Positions 1 through 8,912 of a stretch of DNA of 64,000 bases are shown one piece after another. How positions within the stretch are numbered: position 1 is the stretch's first letter; every line of letters begins with the position of its first letter. This DNA is from Crocinitomicaceae bacterium. GTDB lineage: Bacteria; Bacteroidota; Bacteroidia; Flavobacteriales_D; Crocinitomicaceae. The notes beneath the pieces are model-generated. The model saw nothing but the letters and a program-made list of their open reading frames with translations, had not been told where the DNA came from and ran no database searches. The position numbers and the translations under genes were made by a program. Location of the stretch: contig JADJGJ010000001.1 of assembly GCA_016708105.1 (NCBI GenBank), forward strand, positions 1,054,001-1,118,000. Reading direction: 5' to 3'.

Positions 1-635
1 GCTGCCTCAGCAGAAGTAGACCAATCATCTTTTATTTTTTGATAAGCAATCACTGCTTTGTCGTTTTGACCAAGTTCTTGATAAACCAATCCTGCTTTTT
101 TATAAAACATCGGGCTGGTGTATTCATTTGGCTCACGCACGGCAGCTTCTTCAAATTTGGCTACTGCTTCTTCATACTGCCCAAGCTCAACGTAACAATC
201 ACCAATCAAACCAATGGTTAAAGTACCCAACATGACATCTTCAAACTCACACTCTTCAAAATAGGCAATGGCATTTTCATACTCGCCTTTTTCCATGGCA
301 GTTACGCCCAATGCATAGGTTGAAATTTCACCACCGGGTGTACCTGAATATTCTGAAGAAATTTCTTCAAAGCCCATGAAATTTTCATTTCCGGCAACAG
401 CAACTCCGGCTGAATCACCTTGTTCAAATTCGTAGAATGCATTCCAATACGCATCTTGAGATTCTTCAGCGCGTGGCTCAACCACTAATTTCTTATACCC
501 AAAATATCCAATGATAACCACTACGATACCAATACCGGCATACGCCAGCACCTTTTTGTTTTTCTCAAAAAATGACTCTGTTGAGGTAAGATCCTGAACT
601 TCGTCGTTTGTTTTTTTGTGGTCTTTTTTTGCCAT
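1..635 (-). CDS. TPR-repeat membrane protein (3' end cut off by window)
   Basis: The leftward frame opens at the ATG at 635-633 and runs without a stop off the left edge, so about 211 residues are visible. The N-terminus is charged (Lys/Asp/Glu-rich), followed by one membrane helix at about residues 29-48. An acidic linker and then tetratricopeptide-like helices follow from about residue 90, with the usual small/Tyr/Ala spacing (for example GDCYVELGQYEEAVAKFEEA). The topology is that of a YfgM-like protein: cytoplasmic tail, single helix, TPR domain outside. It is transcribed divergently from the glycosyltransferase gene. An exact TAnnTTTG box lies 21 bases upstream. The specific role is unknown. 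Confidence 0.8.
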   Translation of the reverse strand, partial: MAKKDHKKTNDEVQDLTSTESFFEKNKKVLAYAGIGIVVVIIGYFGYKKLVVEPRAEESQDAYWNAFYEFEQGDSAGVAVAGNENFMGFEEISSEYSGTPGGEISTYALGVTAMEKGEYENAIAYFEECEFEDVMLGTLTIGLIGDCYVELGQYEEAVAKFEEAAVREPNEYTSPMFYKKAGLVYQELGQNDKAVIAYQKIKDDWSTSAEA

Positions 636-656
636 GTCTGCCTGAAATGATGGGTG

Positions 657-664
657 CAAAATTA
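657..664 (-). promoter_or_regulatory. Bacteroidota -7 box for the TPR gene
   Basis: Reads TAATTTTG on the minus strand, an exact match to TAnnTTTG, 21 bases before the ATG. No clear TTTG -33 box was seen at the usual spacing. Confidence 0.45.
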
Positions 665-691
665 ATTTTTTTTTATTTAAATTGGTTTAAA

Positions 692-2092
692 ATGCAGAAT
701 TTTACAGCTTCAAAGCGTAAAAAACTGGAATCTCGACTGAAATATCGTTTGTTAACAGGCTTCTTGCTGCTGCTTTCAGGTGGTTTGTATTATGTTGCCG
801 GATATCATGTCAACCGTTCAGATTTTGAATTTTTATTCGGTTTGTGGCTTGCGCTATTTGCCTTGTACCTGATTATTCAACAAAATAAGGGCGACTTTAA
901 GTTTAATCAACTATTTGCCTTTTCAATTGCATTGCGTCTGATTCTGCTTTTTGCAATACCGGCCCTGTCCAATGATTTTTTCAGATTTATATGGGATGGA
1001 GAAATAATGGCAAATGGCATCAATCCGTTTGCGCATAAGCCGGATGAGCTAATTAGTTATGGAGGATTTTTGGATGAACCGCACATGCGTAAATTGTATC
1101 ATGGCATGGGTGAACTATCTCAACAGCATTATACTTGTTATCCGCCGTTGAGTCAATTTCTATTTGTTATTCCGGCATTAATTTCCAATTCTATTACCAC
1201 TCAGTTGATCATTTTAAAACTCATACTCATTGCTGCAGATGCAGGTTCAATTTTGGTTGGATCTAAAATTCTCAGAAAATTGAATTTAAATCCCAATTCC
1301 ATTTGGTTGTTTGCTTTTAACCCTTTAGTTATTTTAGAATTGTCAGGTAATGTGCATTTTGAAGGGGTCATGATTTTTTTTCTTCTCAGCGCAGTATGGC
1401 TTCTACTGAATAATCAGTGGATTTTTAGTACTGTGTTCTTTGCTTTTGCAATTCATGTCAAATTGGTACCGCTTATTTTTCTTCCTTTATTGCTTAAAAA
1501 AATTGGCTTGCGTAAAACCATCGTGTTTGTCTCTTTGACCGGGTTACTGGTATTAGGGATCAGTGTCATATTGATGAATAATATCTTTTTGTCAAATATG
1601 ATGCAAAGTGTGAATGAATATTTTGTTCATTTTGAATTCAACGCCAGCGTTTTTTACATTGTACGTGAAATTGGGTTTTATATAAAAGGATACGATATTG
1701 TTGCAAGCGCAGGTCCGGCGCTTTCAGTCATCACGCTGCTGACTATTGCGTCAATTGCATTTTTTAGAAAATATGAAAGACCGCATGATGTGATGACAGC
1801 TATGTTGTGGGCAATCAGTATTTATTTTGTGATGACAACAACGGTGCATCCTTGGTATATAACAACGGTACTTGCTATTTCGGTTTTTACGCAGTACCGC
1901 TTTGCCGTTGTCTGGTCATTCGTGGTGTTTTTAAGTTATCATGCCTATCAGCAAGACATGACAGAAGAGAATGGTGTGTTGGTGATCATTGAATATGTTT
2001 GTTTATTTGCTGTAATGATCTACGAATTGGTAAAACATAAACCAAAATTTGGTTTTCAGTTAAATAACCTAATAAAAGGAACAGATGAATAA
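692..2092 (+). CDS. GT-C type membrane glycosyltransferase (mannosyltransferase-like)
   Basis: A polytopic membrane protein of 466 residues with about ten or more hydrophobic helices. The first large loop holds an acidic/aromatic motif (SNDFFRFIWDGEIMANGINP) typical of polyprenol-phosphate-sugar-dependent GT-C enzymes, in which the loop Asp is catalytic. A second loop has YPPLSQ. The likely reaction is transfer of a hexose from a lipid-phosphate donor to an envelope acceptor; donor and acceptor cannot be read from the sequence. The frame is open from 608, but that would run into the divergent TPR gene, so the ATG at 692 is preferred. Its stop overlaps the next ATG by 8 bases, indicating cotranscription. 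Confidence 0.75.
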   Translation: MQNFTASKRKKLESRLKYRLLTGFLLLLSGGLYYVAGYHVNRSDFEFLFGLWLALFALYLIIQQNKGDFKFNQLFAFSIALRLILLFAIPALSNDFFRFIWDGEIMANGINPFAHKPDELISYGGFLDEPHMRKLYHGMGELSQQHYTCYPPLSQFLFVIPALISNSITTQLIILKLILIAADAGSILVGSKILRKLNLNPNSIWLFAFNPLVILELSGNVHFEGVMIFFLLSAVWLLLNNQWIFSTVFFAFAIHVKLVPLIFLPLLLKKIGLRKTIVFVSLTGLLVLGISVILMNNIFLSNMMQSVNEYFVHFEFNASVFYIVREIGFYIKGYDIVASAGPALSVITLLTIASIAFFRKYERPHDVMTAMLWAISIYFVMTTTVHPWYITTVLAISVFTQYRFAVVWSFVVFLSYHAYQQDMTEENGVLVIIEYVCLFAVMIYELVKHKPKFGFQLNNLIKGTDE

Positions 2093-2612
2093 GTTAACTG
2101 CCATTCATATTCCGGTTCAACGCAAAAGGTTGTATGTTGCTGTTAGCATTTATATTCTGTTTGCTGCAGTACTATTTTTCAGTTTGTTTTATTTGGCAGA
2201 ATTTACTTCGGATACCTTGTCGTTGATTATAAAAATTGTTGCAGGTGTTATAGCCGCTTTTCTTGTTATTGCAGGAGCATCTGCCGGAAAATTATTGCAA
2301 GATAAAACTGCCGGTCTCACAATAGATGCCAATGGTATTATGGATAAGTCATCAGCTATTGGTTGTGGATTTATTGCATGGAAAAATATTCGTTCCATTG
2401 AGGCAGATTCATCGGTTACTCTTGTGAAAATTCATGTCAAATCAAAGGAGGAAATTTATAAATCAGCTGCAAATAAAGCCATCAGGCAAGTTCTTGAAAA
2501 AAATGCCGAACTTTATCAGACACCGGTGGTTATTGAAAAAAAATATCTTGCCTGCACTTTTGATGAACTGATGAATAAATTAAATGAAGGCGTTAAGAAG
2601 TACAAAAAATAA
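2085..2612 (+). CDS. STM3941-like small membrane protein
   Basis: A protein of 175 residues with two adjacent membrane helices (about residues 18-37 and 44-64). They are followed by a small beta-rich domain (from about LTIDANGI, then FIAWKNI) like the PH-like domain of the STM3941 family, and a Lys-rich C-terminus. Its start overlaps the stop of the glycosyltransferase gene by 8 bases, so the two are probably translated from one message. The family has no established function; the name rests on topology and the TIDxxGI...WKNI pattern. Confidence 0.6.
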   Translation: MNKLTAIHIPVQRKRLYVAVSIYILFAAVLFFSLFYLAEFTSDTLSLIIKIVAGVIAAFLVIAGASAGKLLQDKTAGLTIDANGIMDKSSAIGCGFIAWKNIRSIEADSSVTLVKIHVKSKEEIYKSAANKAIRQVLEKNAELYQTPVVIEKKYLACTFDELMNKLNEGVKKYKK

Positions 2613-2656
2613 TTGACAATGCTGAGCGTGGCAAGTTAAAACCAACTAGAAGAGCT

Positions 2657-3379
2657 ATGGAAATAAAAGCAGATATATTGGCTATTGGGGCGCATCCTGA
2701 TGATGTTGAATTGTCAGCGGCGGGAACGTTGATGCGTGAAATTTCAAAAGGAAAAATTGTCGTGCTTCTTGATTTGACTGAAGGAGAATTAGGCACTCGT
2801 GGAACCGTTGCGGATCGTTATGCAGAAGCCGCCGCCGCATCAGCAATTATGGGTATTCATGACCGGGTGAATCTCAAACTCAAAGACGGTTTTTTTCAAC
2901 ATAATGAAGAAACTTTGCGATCTATAATTAGTGTTATCAGACATTACCGACCTGAAGTTGTTTTAGCCAATGCAGTTTCTGATCGTCACCCTGATCACGG
3001 ACGCGCTGCTGAACTTGTAAGGCAGGCATGTTTTTATTCAGGTTTACCTAAAATTCAAACTTCATACATCGGAGTGAATCAAACCACTTGGAGACCACGT
3101 ACTGTATATCATTACATTCAAGAAAACTATTTGAAACCGGATATATTAATTGATATTTCTGATTTTGCAGAAAGAAAAATTGAAGCGATTAAAGCGTATG
3201 GTTCTCAATTTTATAAACCTGGTTCAACCGAACCACCGACCTTGATATCAAGTGAATTTTATTTTGATTTTCTCAAAGGTAGGTGGGGAGATTATGGCAA
3301 ATACATTGGTGTGAAATATGCTGAAGGTTTTATGTTGACAAGACCGACTGGAGTTGATTCAATAACTGATTTATTTTAG
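2657..3379 (+). CDS. bshB1: Bacillithiol biosynthesis deacetylase BshB1
   Basis: A 240-residue PIG-L/LmbE-fold Zn-dependent deacetylase. The metal-binding AHPDD motif is at residues 12-16 and the second ligand motif HPDH at 111-114. TEGELGTRG (about 42-50) and the FYKPGSTEPPTLIS segment are typical of BshB1. The enzyme removes acetyl from GlcNAc-malate, the second step of bacillithiol synthesis, in the cytoplasm. bshA and bshC are not in the window, which is usual because they are often unlinked in Bacteroidota. The last base of the stop is the first base of the bioA GTG start. Confidence 0.92.
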   Translation: MEIKADILAIGAHPDDVELSAAGTLMREISKGKIVVLLDLTEGELGTRGTVADRYAEAAAASAIMGIHDRVNLKLKDGFFQHNEETLRSIISVIRHYRPEVVLANAVSDRHPDHGRAAELVRQACFYSGLPKIQTSYIGVNQTTWRPRTVYHYIQENYLKPDILIDISDFAERKIEAIKAYGSQFYKPGSTEPPTLISSEFYFDFLKGRWGDYGKYIGVKYAEGFMLTRPTGVDSITDLF

Positions 3380-4662
3380 TGGAAAATTTTTTTGAAGATG
3401 ATCTGCGCTATGTGTGGCACCCATTCACACAAGCAAAAACGGCATTGCCACCGGTTGCTGTGGTGAAAGCGCATGGAGCATATTTGTATACGCAAGACGG
3501 GAAACAACTCATAGATGCAAATTCATCCTGGTGGACAAATATTCATGGCCACGGAAATTCACGAATAGCAAATGCCATTTATTCCCAGTTTAAAGAAATT
3601 GATCATGTTATTTTTGCGGGAGTCACTCACCCCATGGCGGTGAAATTAGCAAAGCGATTAGTGCAATTATCAAATCAACATTTTGCGCGCGCTTTTTTTT
3701 CTGACAACGGTTCAACCGCTGTAGAGGTGGCTTTAAAAATGTGCTTTCAGTTTTGGTATAATATGGGTAGCCCAAGAAAAAGAGTGCTTGCATTGGAAGG
3801 CGCTTATCATGGTGATACTTTTGGCGCCATGAGTGTTGGGCAGAGGGGACATTTTAATAAACCATTTGAGCATTTATTTTTTGAAGTAGATTTTCTCCCG
3901 TTCCCTGATGAAAATAATCAGGATGAAATTCTGGTTAAGGCTGACAAACTTTTATCATCGGGAGAATTTGCATGTTTTATTTTTGAACCGTTAATACAAG
4001 GTGCGGCCGGCATGCGCATGTATGATGCCGCTTTGTTGAATAAGTTTATAGAGATTGCAAAGGCATATCAGGTGATGACTATTGCAGATGAAGTGATGAC
4101 CGGTTTTTTCCGCACCGGAACTTTGTTTGCCTGTGATCAATTGCATTATAAACCGGATATCATGTGTTTGTCAAAAGGATTAACCGGAGGCGTATTGCCC
4201 TTAGGTGTTACCATGGCAACGTCAACATTGTATGATGCTTTTTTGCATGATGAAACAGCTAAAGCATTGCTGCATGGTCATTCGTTTACGGGCAATGCAA
4301 TAGCTTGTGCAGCGGCTTGCACGTCACTTGATATTTTGATGGATGCTGAGACGCAAGAGAAAATTTTTCAACTTACAACATGGCAACAACATTTTGCAGA
4401 TAAACTTAAATCAAGGCAAGTTTTTCATGATGTGCGTGTTTGTGGAACCATTCTGGCTGCTGCACTGCCTTGTGAGCAAACTGATTATTTTGCTGAGATT
4501 AGAAATCGCGCCTATCTCTATTTTCTTGAGCATGGTGTTTTACTCAGGCCACTTGGAAACGTATTGTTTGTAAATCCGCCGTATTGTATCAATGAAGTGG
4601 ATTTAGATAAAATTTATTCGCTTTTTATTTCTTTTGCTCAAGAGATAGCGAGAACAAAATAA
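3379..4662 (+). CDS. bioA: Adenosylmethionine-8-amino-7-oxononanoate aminotransferase
   Basis: A 427-residue class III PLP aminotransferase of the biotin pathway, converting KAPA to DAPA with S-adenosylmethionine as amino donor. Visible marks are WHPFTQ near the N-terminus, SSWWTNIHGH, DNGSTAVEVA, the YHGDTFGAMSVG loop, ADEVMTGFFRTG (Asp binding the PLP nitrogen) and LSKGLTGG with the PLP lysine. The start is GTG at 3379, sharing one base with the bshB1 stop. No other bio genes are present here. It ends 17 bases from the convergent TauE gene. Confidence 0.92.
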   Translation: MENFFEDDLRYVWHPFTQAKTALPPVAVVKAHGAYLYTQDGKQLIDANSSWWTNIHGHGNSRIANAIYSQFKEIDHVIFAGVTHPMAVKLAKRLVQLSNQHFARAFFSDNGSTAVEVALKMCFQFWYNMGSPRKRVLALEGAYHGDTFGAMSVGQRGHFNKPFEHLFFEVDFLPFPDENNQDEILVKADKLLSSGEFACFIFEPLIQGAAGMRMYDAALLNKFIEIAKAYQVMTIADEVMTGFFRTGTLFACDQLHYKPDIMCLSKGLTGGVLPLGVTMATSTLYDAFLHDETAKALLHGHSFTGNAIACAAACTSLDILMDAETQEKIFQLTTWQQHFADKLKSRQVFHDVRVCGTILAAALPCEQTDYFAEIRNRAYLYFLEHGVLLRPLGNVLFVNPPYCINEVDLDKIYSLFISFAQEIARTK

Positions 4663-4679
4663 ACGTTGAAATCCTCAAA

Positions 4680-5573
4680 TTATTTACCAAGAATTCCGGT
4701 AGTAATTAATATGGTTCGAGTACTTAGCAGAATAATGAGAACGCCCACTAAAATCATGGCGTAGCGTTTGTTGATTTTGTTGGCGAAAATCGCTCCAAGC
4801 GGTGCGGCAAGCATTCCACCAATGATGAGACCAACTACAATTTCTATACTTTGTATACCAACAAAAACAGAGAATACTCCACCTGCGGCAAAGGCAACAA
4901 AAAATTCTGTTGCGTTTACTGTTCCAATAGTTTTTGCGGGATGATTTCCTCCCGCCATCAAGGTAGTTGATACAATGGGTCCCCATCCGCCACCGCCTGA
5001 TGCATCCATGAAACCTCCAAATCCGGCAAGAATTGCAGGGCGTTTAAATTTCCAAATTCTAATTGGTCTGAATGATTTTTGTATCAACACTATGCCCATG
5101 ATAACAAGATATCCTGAAATATAAGGTTGCATTACTTTGCCATCAAAATTTGACAAAACATAGGCTCCGGCGGCAGCGCCAAGTACTCCGGGAATAGCGA
5201 TGCGGCGGAATAATTTTTTATCAAAATTGCCCAATTTCCAGTGAAAAAAACCGGATGAAGATGTTGTAAAAACTTCTGCTACGTGCACACTTGCACTGGC
5301 AAGTTCAGGACTTACACCGGTGCTCATTAAAAAACTTGAGCATGAAATTCCGTAAGCCATTCCAAGTGATCCGTCAATTATTTGGGCAGAAAAACCTACT
5401 GCAATAAACGTGAGGATCGTAGTCCAACCTACTGTTTGGGTAAATTCACCGTACAATACCGGCGCAAAATAACTGAAAAGAATGGTTGCAATAAGTGTCG
5501 CAGCTACTACCAGAAGTACAATTCTGATATACCGAATCATAAATTTGCGACCTGATATTACTTCACTTGCCAT
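4680..5573 (-). CDS. TauE/SafE family sulfite/anion exporter
   Basis: A 297-residue membrane protein with about eight hydrophobic segments. It has the internal duplication of the family: two Gly/Pro-rich loops, ASVHVAEVFTT in the first half and NATEFFVAFAAGG in the second, plus GGFMDASGGGGWGP in the middle. The family exports sulfite, sulfoacetate or other organosulfur anions, but the substrate cannot be assigned from this context. The gene is monocistronic between a convergent bioA and a co-directional lipoprotein gene. A -7 box lies 57 bases upstream. Confidence 0.85.
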   Translation of the reverse strand: MASEVISGRKFMIRYIRIVLLVVAATLIATILFSYFAPVLYGEFTQTVGWTTILTFIAVGFSAQIIDGSLGMAYGISCSSFLMSTGVSPELASASVHVAEVFTTSSSGFFHWKLGNFDKKLFRRIAIPGVLGAAAGAYVLSNFDGKVMQPYISGYLVIMGIVLIQKSFRPIRIWKFKRPAILAGFGGFMDASGGGGWGPIVSTTLMAGGNHPAKTIGTVNATEFFVAFAAGGVFSVFVGIQSIEIVVGLIIGGMLAAPLGAIFANKINKRYAMILVGVLIILLSTRTILITTGILGK

Positions 5574-5630
5574 GTCTTTTTCAGCTATTTTTAAATCATT
5601 TTCTTTTTATGAATTTGATTTTTTCAGGCA

Positions 5631-5638
5631 CAAAGATA
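5631..5638 (-). promoter_or_regulatory. -7 box for the TauE/SafE gene
   Basis: TATCTTTG on the minus strand. A TTTG is present further upstream (in ATTTTGAT) about 22 bases away, slightly longer than the usual 19-20 spacing. Confidence 0.4.
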
Positions 5639-5711
5639 TACACTAATCTATATAATCTATCAAAATAGTAGAATAAAAGTCAATTCAAAGTGTAAATTGT
5701 TGTTTTTCAGT

Positions 5712-6473
5712 TTAATTAAATAGTTGAATTAATCCCCAAATGATAAACCAGATGAGTGCCACAATGAGAGCAAGACCTATGATCACACAAATAACAATGA
5801 CGATGGCAAGCAAGGCAATGAAATCAAAAATACCTGATAAAATGCCATCTCCGCCGCCAGAAGAATCAATGCACAGTAAAATAATGACCGCAGCACTTAA
5901 TAATACACCGGCAATAACAAAAGCCCAAAAAGAAATGAGAAATGCAAAAGGCAATGCAATAATTGCAAGAAGGGCAAGAATAACAATCCACCACAATGCA
6001 ACACTTCCATCAACTGATTTTGGATTGACAGATGGAATTTTTCTTTCATTTAAAATGAGTTTCGGTAATTTAATTGTTTGATTGATTTGATTTTTTTCTT
6101 CAAGATTTTGGTGAGTGGGATCCACTTCATGTGATATGGATAGGTCTTTACTTGTTGAATCTTCCAGACGTTCTTGATACTGCAGTTCTGATATTTTTTC
6201 TTCAGATAATTTCTCAGCATCAATCGGAAATTGGGCAATATTTACTGAATCATCCGAATTAAATTCATTCTGTTCCGAGTGGTTTCTCAACGCGTAGGCC
6301 GATGTTTTGTTTTCAGCTGACGTGCTTTCTTCATAGACCGGCTTCAGTTTTCCTTGCAAGTATTTTTGTTTATAAAACGACCGATAGCCTCCTGTTTGGC
6401 AAGCCGTAAGTAATATGTTGCTGACGATTCCCAAGATGAAAATGAATCGTATTAAAATTTTTTTTCTTCTCAT
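5712..6473 (-). CDS. Hypothetical lipoprotein with several C-terminal membrane helices
   Basis: A 253-residue protein of no recognised family. The N-terminus is a clear lipoprotein signal (MRRKK, hydrophobic core, LLTAC with Cys25). Residues about 26-150 are polar, charged and probably disordered. From about residue 158 to the end the chain is almost entirely hydrophobic, giving three or four membrane helices interrupted by a short DSSGGGDG loop. A lipid-anchored N-terminus combined with a multi-pass C-terminus is unusual. It is transcribed alone, divergent from the DUF6526 gene. Confidence 0.7.
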   Translation of the reverse strand: MRRKKILIRFIFILGIVSNILLTACQTGGYRSFYKQKYLQGKLKPVYEESTSAENKTSAYALRNHSEQNEFNSDDSVNIAQFPIDAEKLSEEKISELQYQERLEDSTSKDLSISHEVDPTHQNLEEKNQINQTIKLPKLILNERKIPSVNPKSVDGSVALWWIVILALLAIIALPFAFLISFWAFVIAGVLLSAAVIILLCIDSSGGGDGILSGIFDFIALLAIVIVICVIIGLALIVALIWFIIWGLIQLFN

Positions 6474-6571
6474 TCGTCACTAAGTTATTGAAAAATGAAT
6501 TGATTCAACAATAGTTTTTAAACAGTTGAAAAATTTGTTAGATGTTTATTAATTAAATCCGATTAATTCCA

Positions 6572-7000
6572 ATGAAAAAGAGAAATCAGAACTACGCCAA
6601 CCACCGCCGTTTTGTAGCGGGATATCATATTGTTTTGTACACATTTTTAATGTTAATTCTGATAGCCGGGGTAGTGGTATCCATCAAAGCCCCCAAGCCA
6701 ATGCTAGGAGCATTTATTTTATTGAACGGAGTATCTCTTGTGCTAATTACTTTTTTTGCTCGATATTTTGCTTTGCGTGCTCAAGACAGAGCAATTAGAA
6801 CAGAAGAGAATTTCAGACATTATATCATGACAGGAAAACCCTTAAGCTCAGGTCTTAGAATGAGTCAAATAATTGCGCTCCGTTTTGCAGGTGATGATGA
6901 GTATCTTGCATTAGTTGAACGCGCAGAAAAAGAAAAGCTAAGCGGTAATGAAATTAAAAAAGCAATAAAAAATTGGAAAGGTGATTACTACCGAGTATAA
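6572..7000 (+). CDS. DUF6526 family membrane protein
   Basis: A 142-residue protein starting KKRNQNYANHRRF, the N-terminal signature (QNY-NH-R) of the DUF6526 family of Bacteroidota. Two membrane helices (about 21-43 and 47-67) are followed by a conserved soluble tail containing RAQDRAIRTEENFRHY and LRMSQIIALRFAGDDE. The function of the family is unknown. The stop lies one base from the stop of the convergent gap gene. Confidence 0.8.
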   Translation: MKKRNQNYANHRRFVAGYHIVLYTFLMLILIAGVVVSIKAPKPMLGAFILLNGVSLVLITFFARYFALRAQDRAIRTEENFRHYIMTGKPLSSGLRMSQIIALRFAGDDEYLALVERAEKEKLSGNEIKKAIKNWKGDYYRV

Positions 7001-7001
7001 C

Positions 7002-8003
7002 TTATTTTTTTGAGCCAACTTTCAAAATCAAATCAACTAATCGGTTTGAATATCCGGCTTCATTATCATACCAGCTTACCACTTTGATCATTTTTCCAAT
7101 CGTTGAGGTGAGTTCTGCATCAAATGTTGCAGAGAAAGGTGAACCAATGATATCAACTGAAACAATTGGGTCTTCAGTATAATCAAGTATGCCTTTCAAT
7201 TCTTGTTGTGAAGCAAGCTTAAATGCCTGATTAATTTGATCTGCAGAAATTTCTCTATCCATGTTAAACGTCATGTCCGTGATAGATCCGTCCGGCACCG
7301 GCACTCGCAAACCGCACCCGCCCATTTTTCCCTCAAGTTCAGGAAAAATTTTTGTGATGGCTTTAGCTGCGCCGGTTGTTGTTGGTACAATTGATTCAGC
7401 TGCTGCACGTGCCCGACGCAAATCTTTGTGTGGAGCATCATGTAATTTTTGATCCGTGGTATAGGAGTGTACCGTGGTGATGTAACAACTTTCAATGGTT
7501 CCTAATTTTTTCATCACTGCCACAAGCGGAGCGGCAGAGTTTGTTGTACAACTGGCGTTAGAAATAATATCTTCAGTTTCATCAAGTATCTGATCATTTA
7601 CACCCATCACAATGGCTTTAATATCACTTGAATTTGGTGGTGCACTGAGAATAACTTTTTTAGCACCGGCTTGCAAATGCTGTGATGCCGCTTCACGAGT
7701 TAGAAATAGGCCTGAGCTTTCAAGTACAAGGTCAACACCAAAGTTTGCCCATGGAATCTCTGTTGGATTTTTACACGATGATACACATACTTTTTTACCC
7801 GCTATCATGAGATGATCGCTGCCTGCTGAAATTTCGCCTTTAAATCTGCCATGCACTGAATCGTATTTCAACAAATGCGCCAGTGTTGCAACCGGCGCCA
7901 AATCATTGATTGCAACAATTTCAATTTCAGGATTGGCAACTGCCAAACGTGTGAAACATCTTCCAATTCTGCCAAAACCGTTTATTCCTACTTTAATTGC
8001 CAT
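7002..8003 (-). CDS. gap: Glyceraldehyde-3-phosphate dehydrogenase, type I
   Basis: A 333-residue enzyme of glycolysis and gluconeogenesis, oxidising glyceraldehyde-3-phosphate to 1,3-bisphosphoglycerate in the cytoplasm. Seen are the dinucleotide fold start (VGINGFGRIGR, residues 5-15), AINDL with an acidic residue at 34 suggesting NAD preference, the catalytic SNASCTTN with Cys152, and the C-terminal WYDNEAGYS. Length is normal. An exact -7 box (TAACTTTG) lies 16 bases before the ATG, so it is probably transcribed alone. Confidence 0.97.
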   Translation of the reverse strand: MAIKVGINGFGRIGRCFTRLAVANPEIEIVAINDLAPVATLAHLLKYDSVHGRFKGEISAGSDHLMIAGKKVCVSSCKNPTEIPWANFGVDLVLESSGLFLTREAASQHLQAGAKKVILSAPPNSSDIKAIVMGVNDQILDETEDIISNASCTTNSAAPLVAVMKKLGTIESCYITTVHSYTTDQKLHDAPHKDLRRARAAAESIVPTTTGAAKAITKIFPELEGKMGGCGLRVPVPDGSITDMTFNMDREISADQINQAFKLASQQELKGILDYTEDPIVSVDIIGSPFSATFDAELTSTIGKMIKVVSWYDNEAGYSNRLVDLILKVGSKK

Positions 8004-8019
8004 GGTGATTTATTTTGTA

Positions 8020-8027
8020 CAAAGTTA
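8020..8027 (-). promoter_or_regulatory. -7 box for gap
   Basis: TAACTTTG on the minus strand, 16 bases before the gap ATG. Confidence 0.5.
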
Positions 8028-8107
8028 TTTTAAACAGACGAATTAGCCAGAAGGCTTTGTTTAAAAAAACAAAACGAGTAATAAGAAATTATAAACTTGA
8101 AGAAAGG

Positions 8108-8908
8108 CTATTGATTTAATCTCTCAGGATTTGCATAGCATGTCATGTTTTCACCGCGAGAAAATGCAATCAATGTCATGCCATATTCTTTTGCAAAATC
8201 AACAGCCAGACTTGATGGAGCAGAAACTGCAATGATGACCGGAATTTTTGCTCTGAAACATTTTGATACAATCTCATACGAAACGCGTCCGCTGAATGAA
8301 AGTATTTTCGCTTTATCAATGGTTTGGTCTGTCAATAATTTGCCAACTACTTTGTCTAAGGCGTTGTGTCTGCCAATGTCTTCAAAAGCCGACAAACAAT
8401 TTCCTTTTAAATCAAAGGCAGCTGCGCCGTGTGTGCCACCGGTTTCATGATAAATAACCTGCGTTTCAAACATTATTTTTTGCAGATTTTTTAACGTGTC
8501 ATAGCTAATTCTATCATGAAATTTCACCGCGTTTTCATGTGGTAATAAATCTCCAAGTTCTTGTTTTCCACAAATTCCACATGATGATACAGAAAGCAAA
8601 CTTCGCTTATTCAGATAGCCTTTGCCTAATTCATTTTTATTGCAGATTACATTTATTCGCTCAATATAACCCTGCTTTGATTTGAAATATTCAAAACTGG
8701 CTTGGGTGTTTTTATTGAAAATATCTTCACCGTAAAGTAAACCTCTCACCAATTCATTTTCAGCACCCGGTGTTTGCATCACAACGGTGAATGATTCTCC
8801 ATTGATATCAATTTGCAGGGCTTGCTCAACAACTAAAGCGTCAGCAACTTTAGTTACTGACGCTTTTGAAAATTTATATCCCTGATACGTTAAATGAGAT
8901 GCCGCCAT
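8108..8908 (-). CDS. fdhD: Formate dehydrogenase accessory sulfurtransferase FdhD
   Basis: A 266-residue FdhD-family protein. The essential CxxC is present as SSCGICG (Cys110 and Cys113), and ETGGTHGAAAFD, FEDIGRHNALDKVVG and SFSGRVSYE are strongly conserved family blocks. FdhD passes sulfur from a cysteine desulfurase to the molybdenum/tungsten cofactor of formate dehydrogenase. The gene starts 4 bases after the fhs stop, so both are likely one operon. No formate dehydrogenase gene is in the window. Confidence 0.95.
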   Translation of the reverse strand: MAASHLTYQGYKFSKASVTKVADALVVEQALQIDINGESFTVVMQTPGAENELVRGLLYGEDIFNKNTQASFEYFKSKQGYIERINVICNKNELGKGYLNKRSLLSVSSCGICGKQELGDLLPHENAVKFHDRISYDTLKNLQKIMFETQVIYHETGGTHGAAAFDLKGNCLSAFEDIGRHNALDKVVGKLLTDQTIDKAKILSFSGRVSYEIVSKCFRAKIPVIIAVSAPSSLAVDFAKEYGMTLIAFSRGENMTCYANPERLNQ

Positions 8909-8912
8909 GCGA

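Noticed and set aside
608..691. Upstream extension of the glycosyltransferase frame to 608
   Set aside because: It overlaps the divergent TPR gene and lies over its -7 box; the ATG at 692 fits better.
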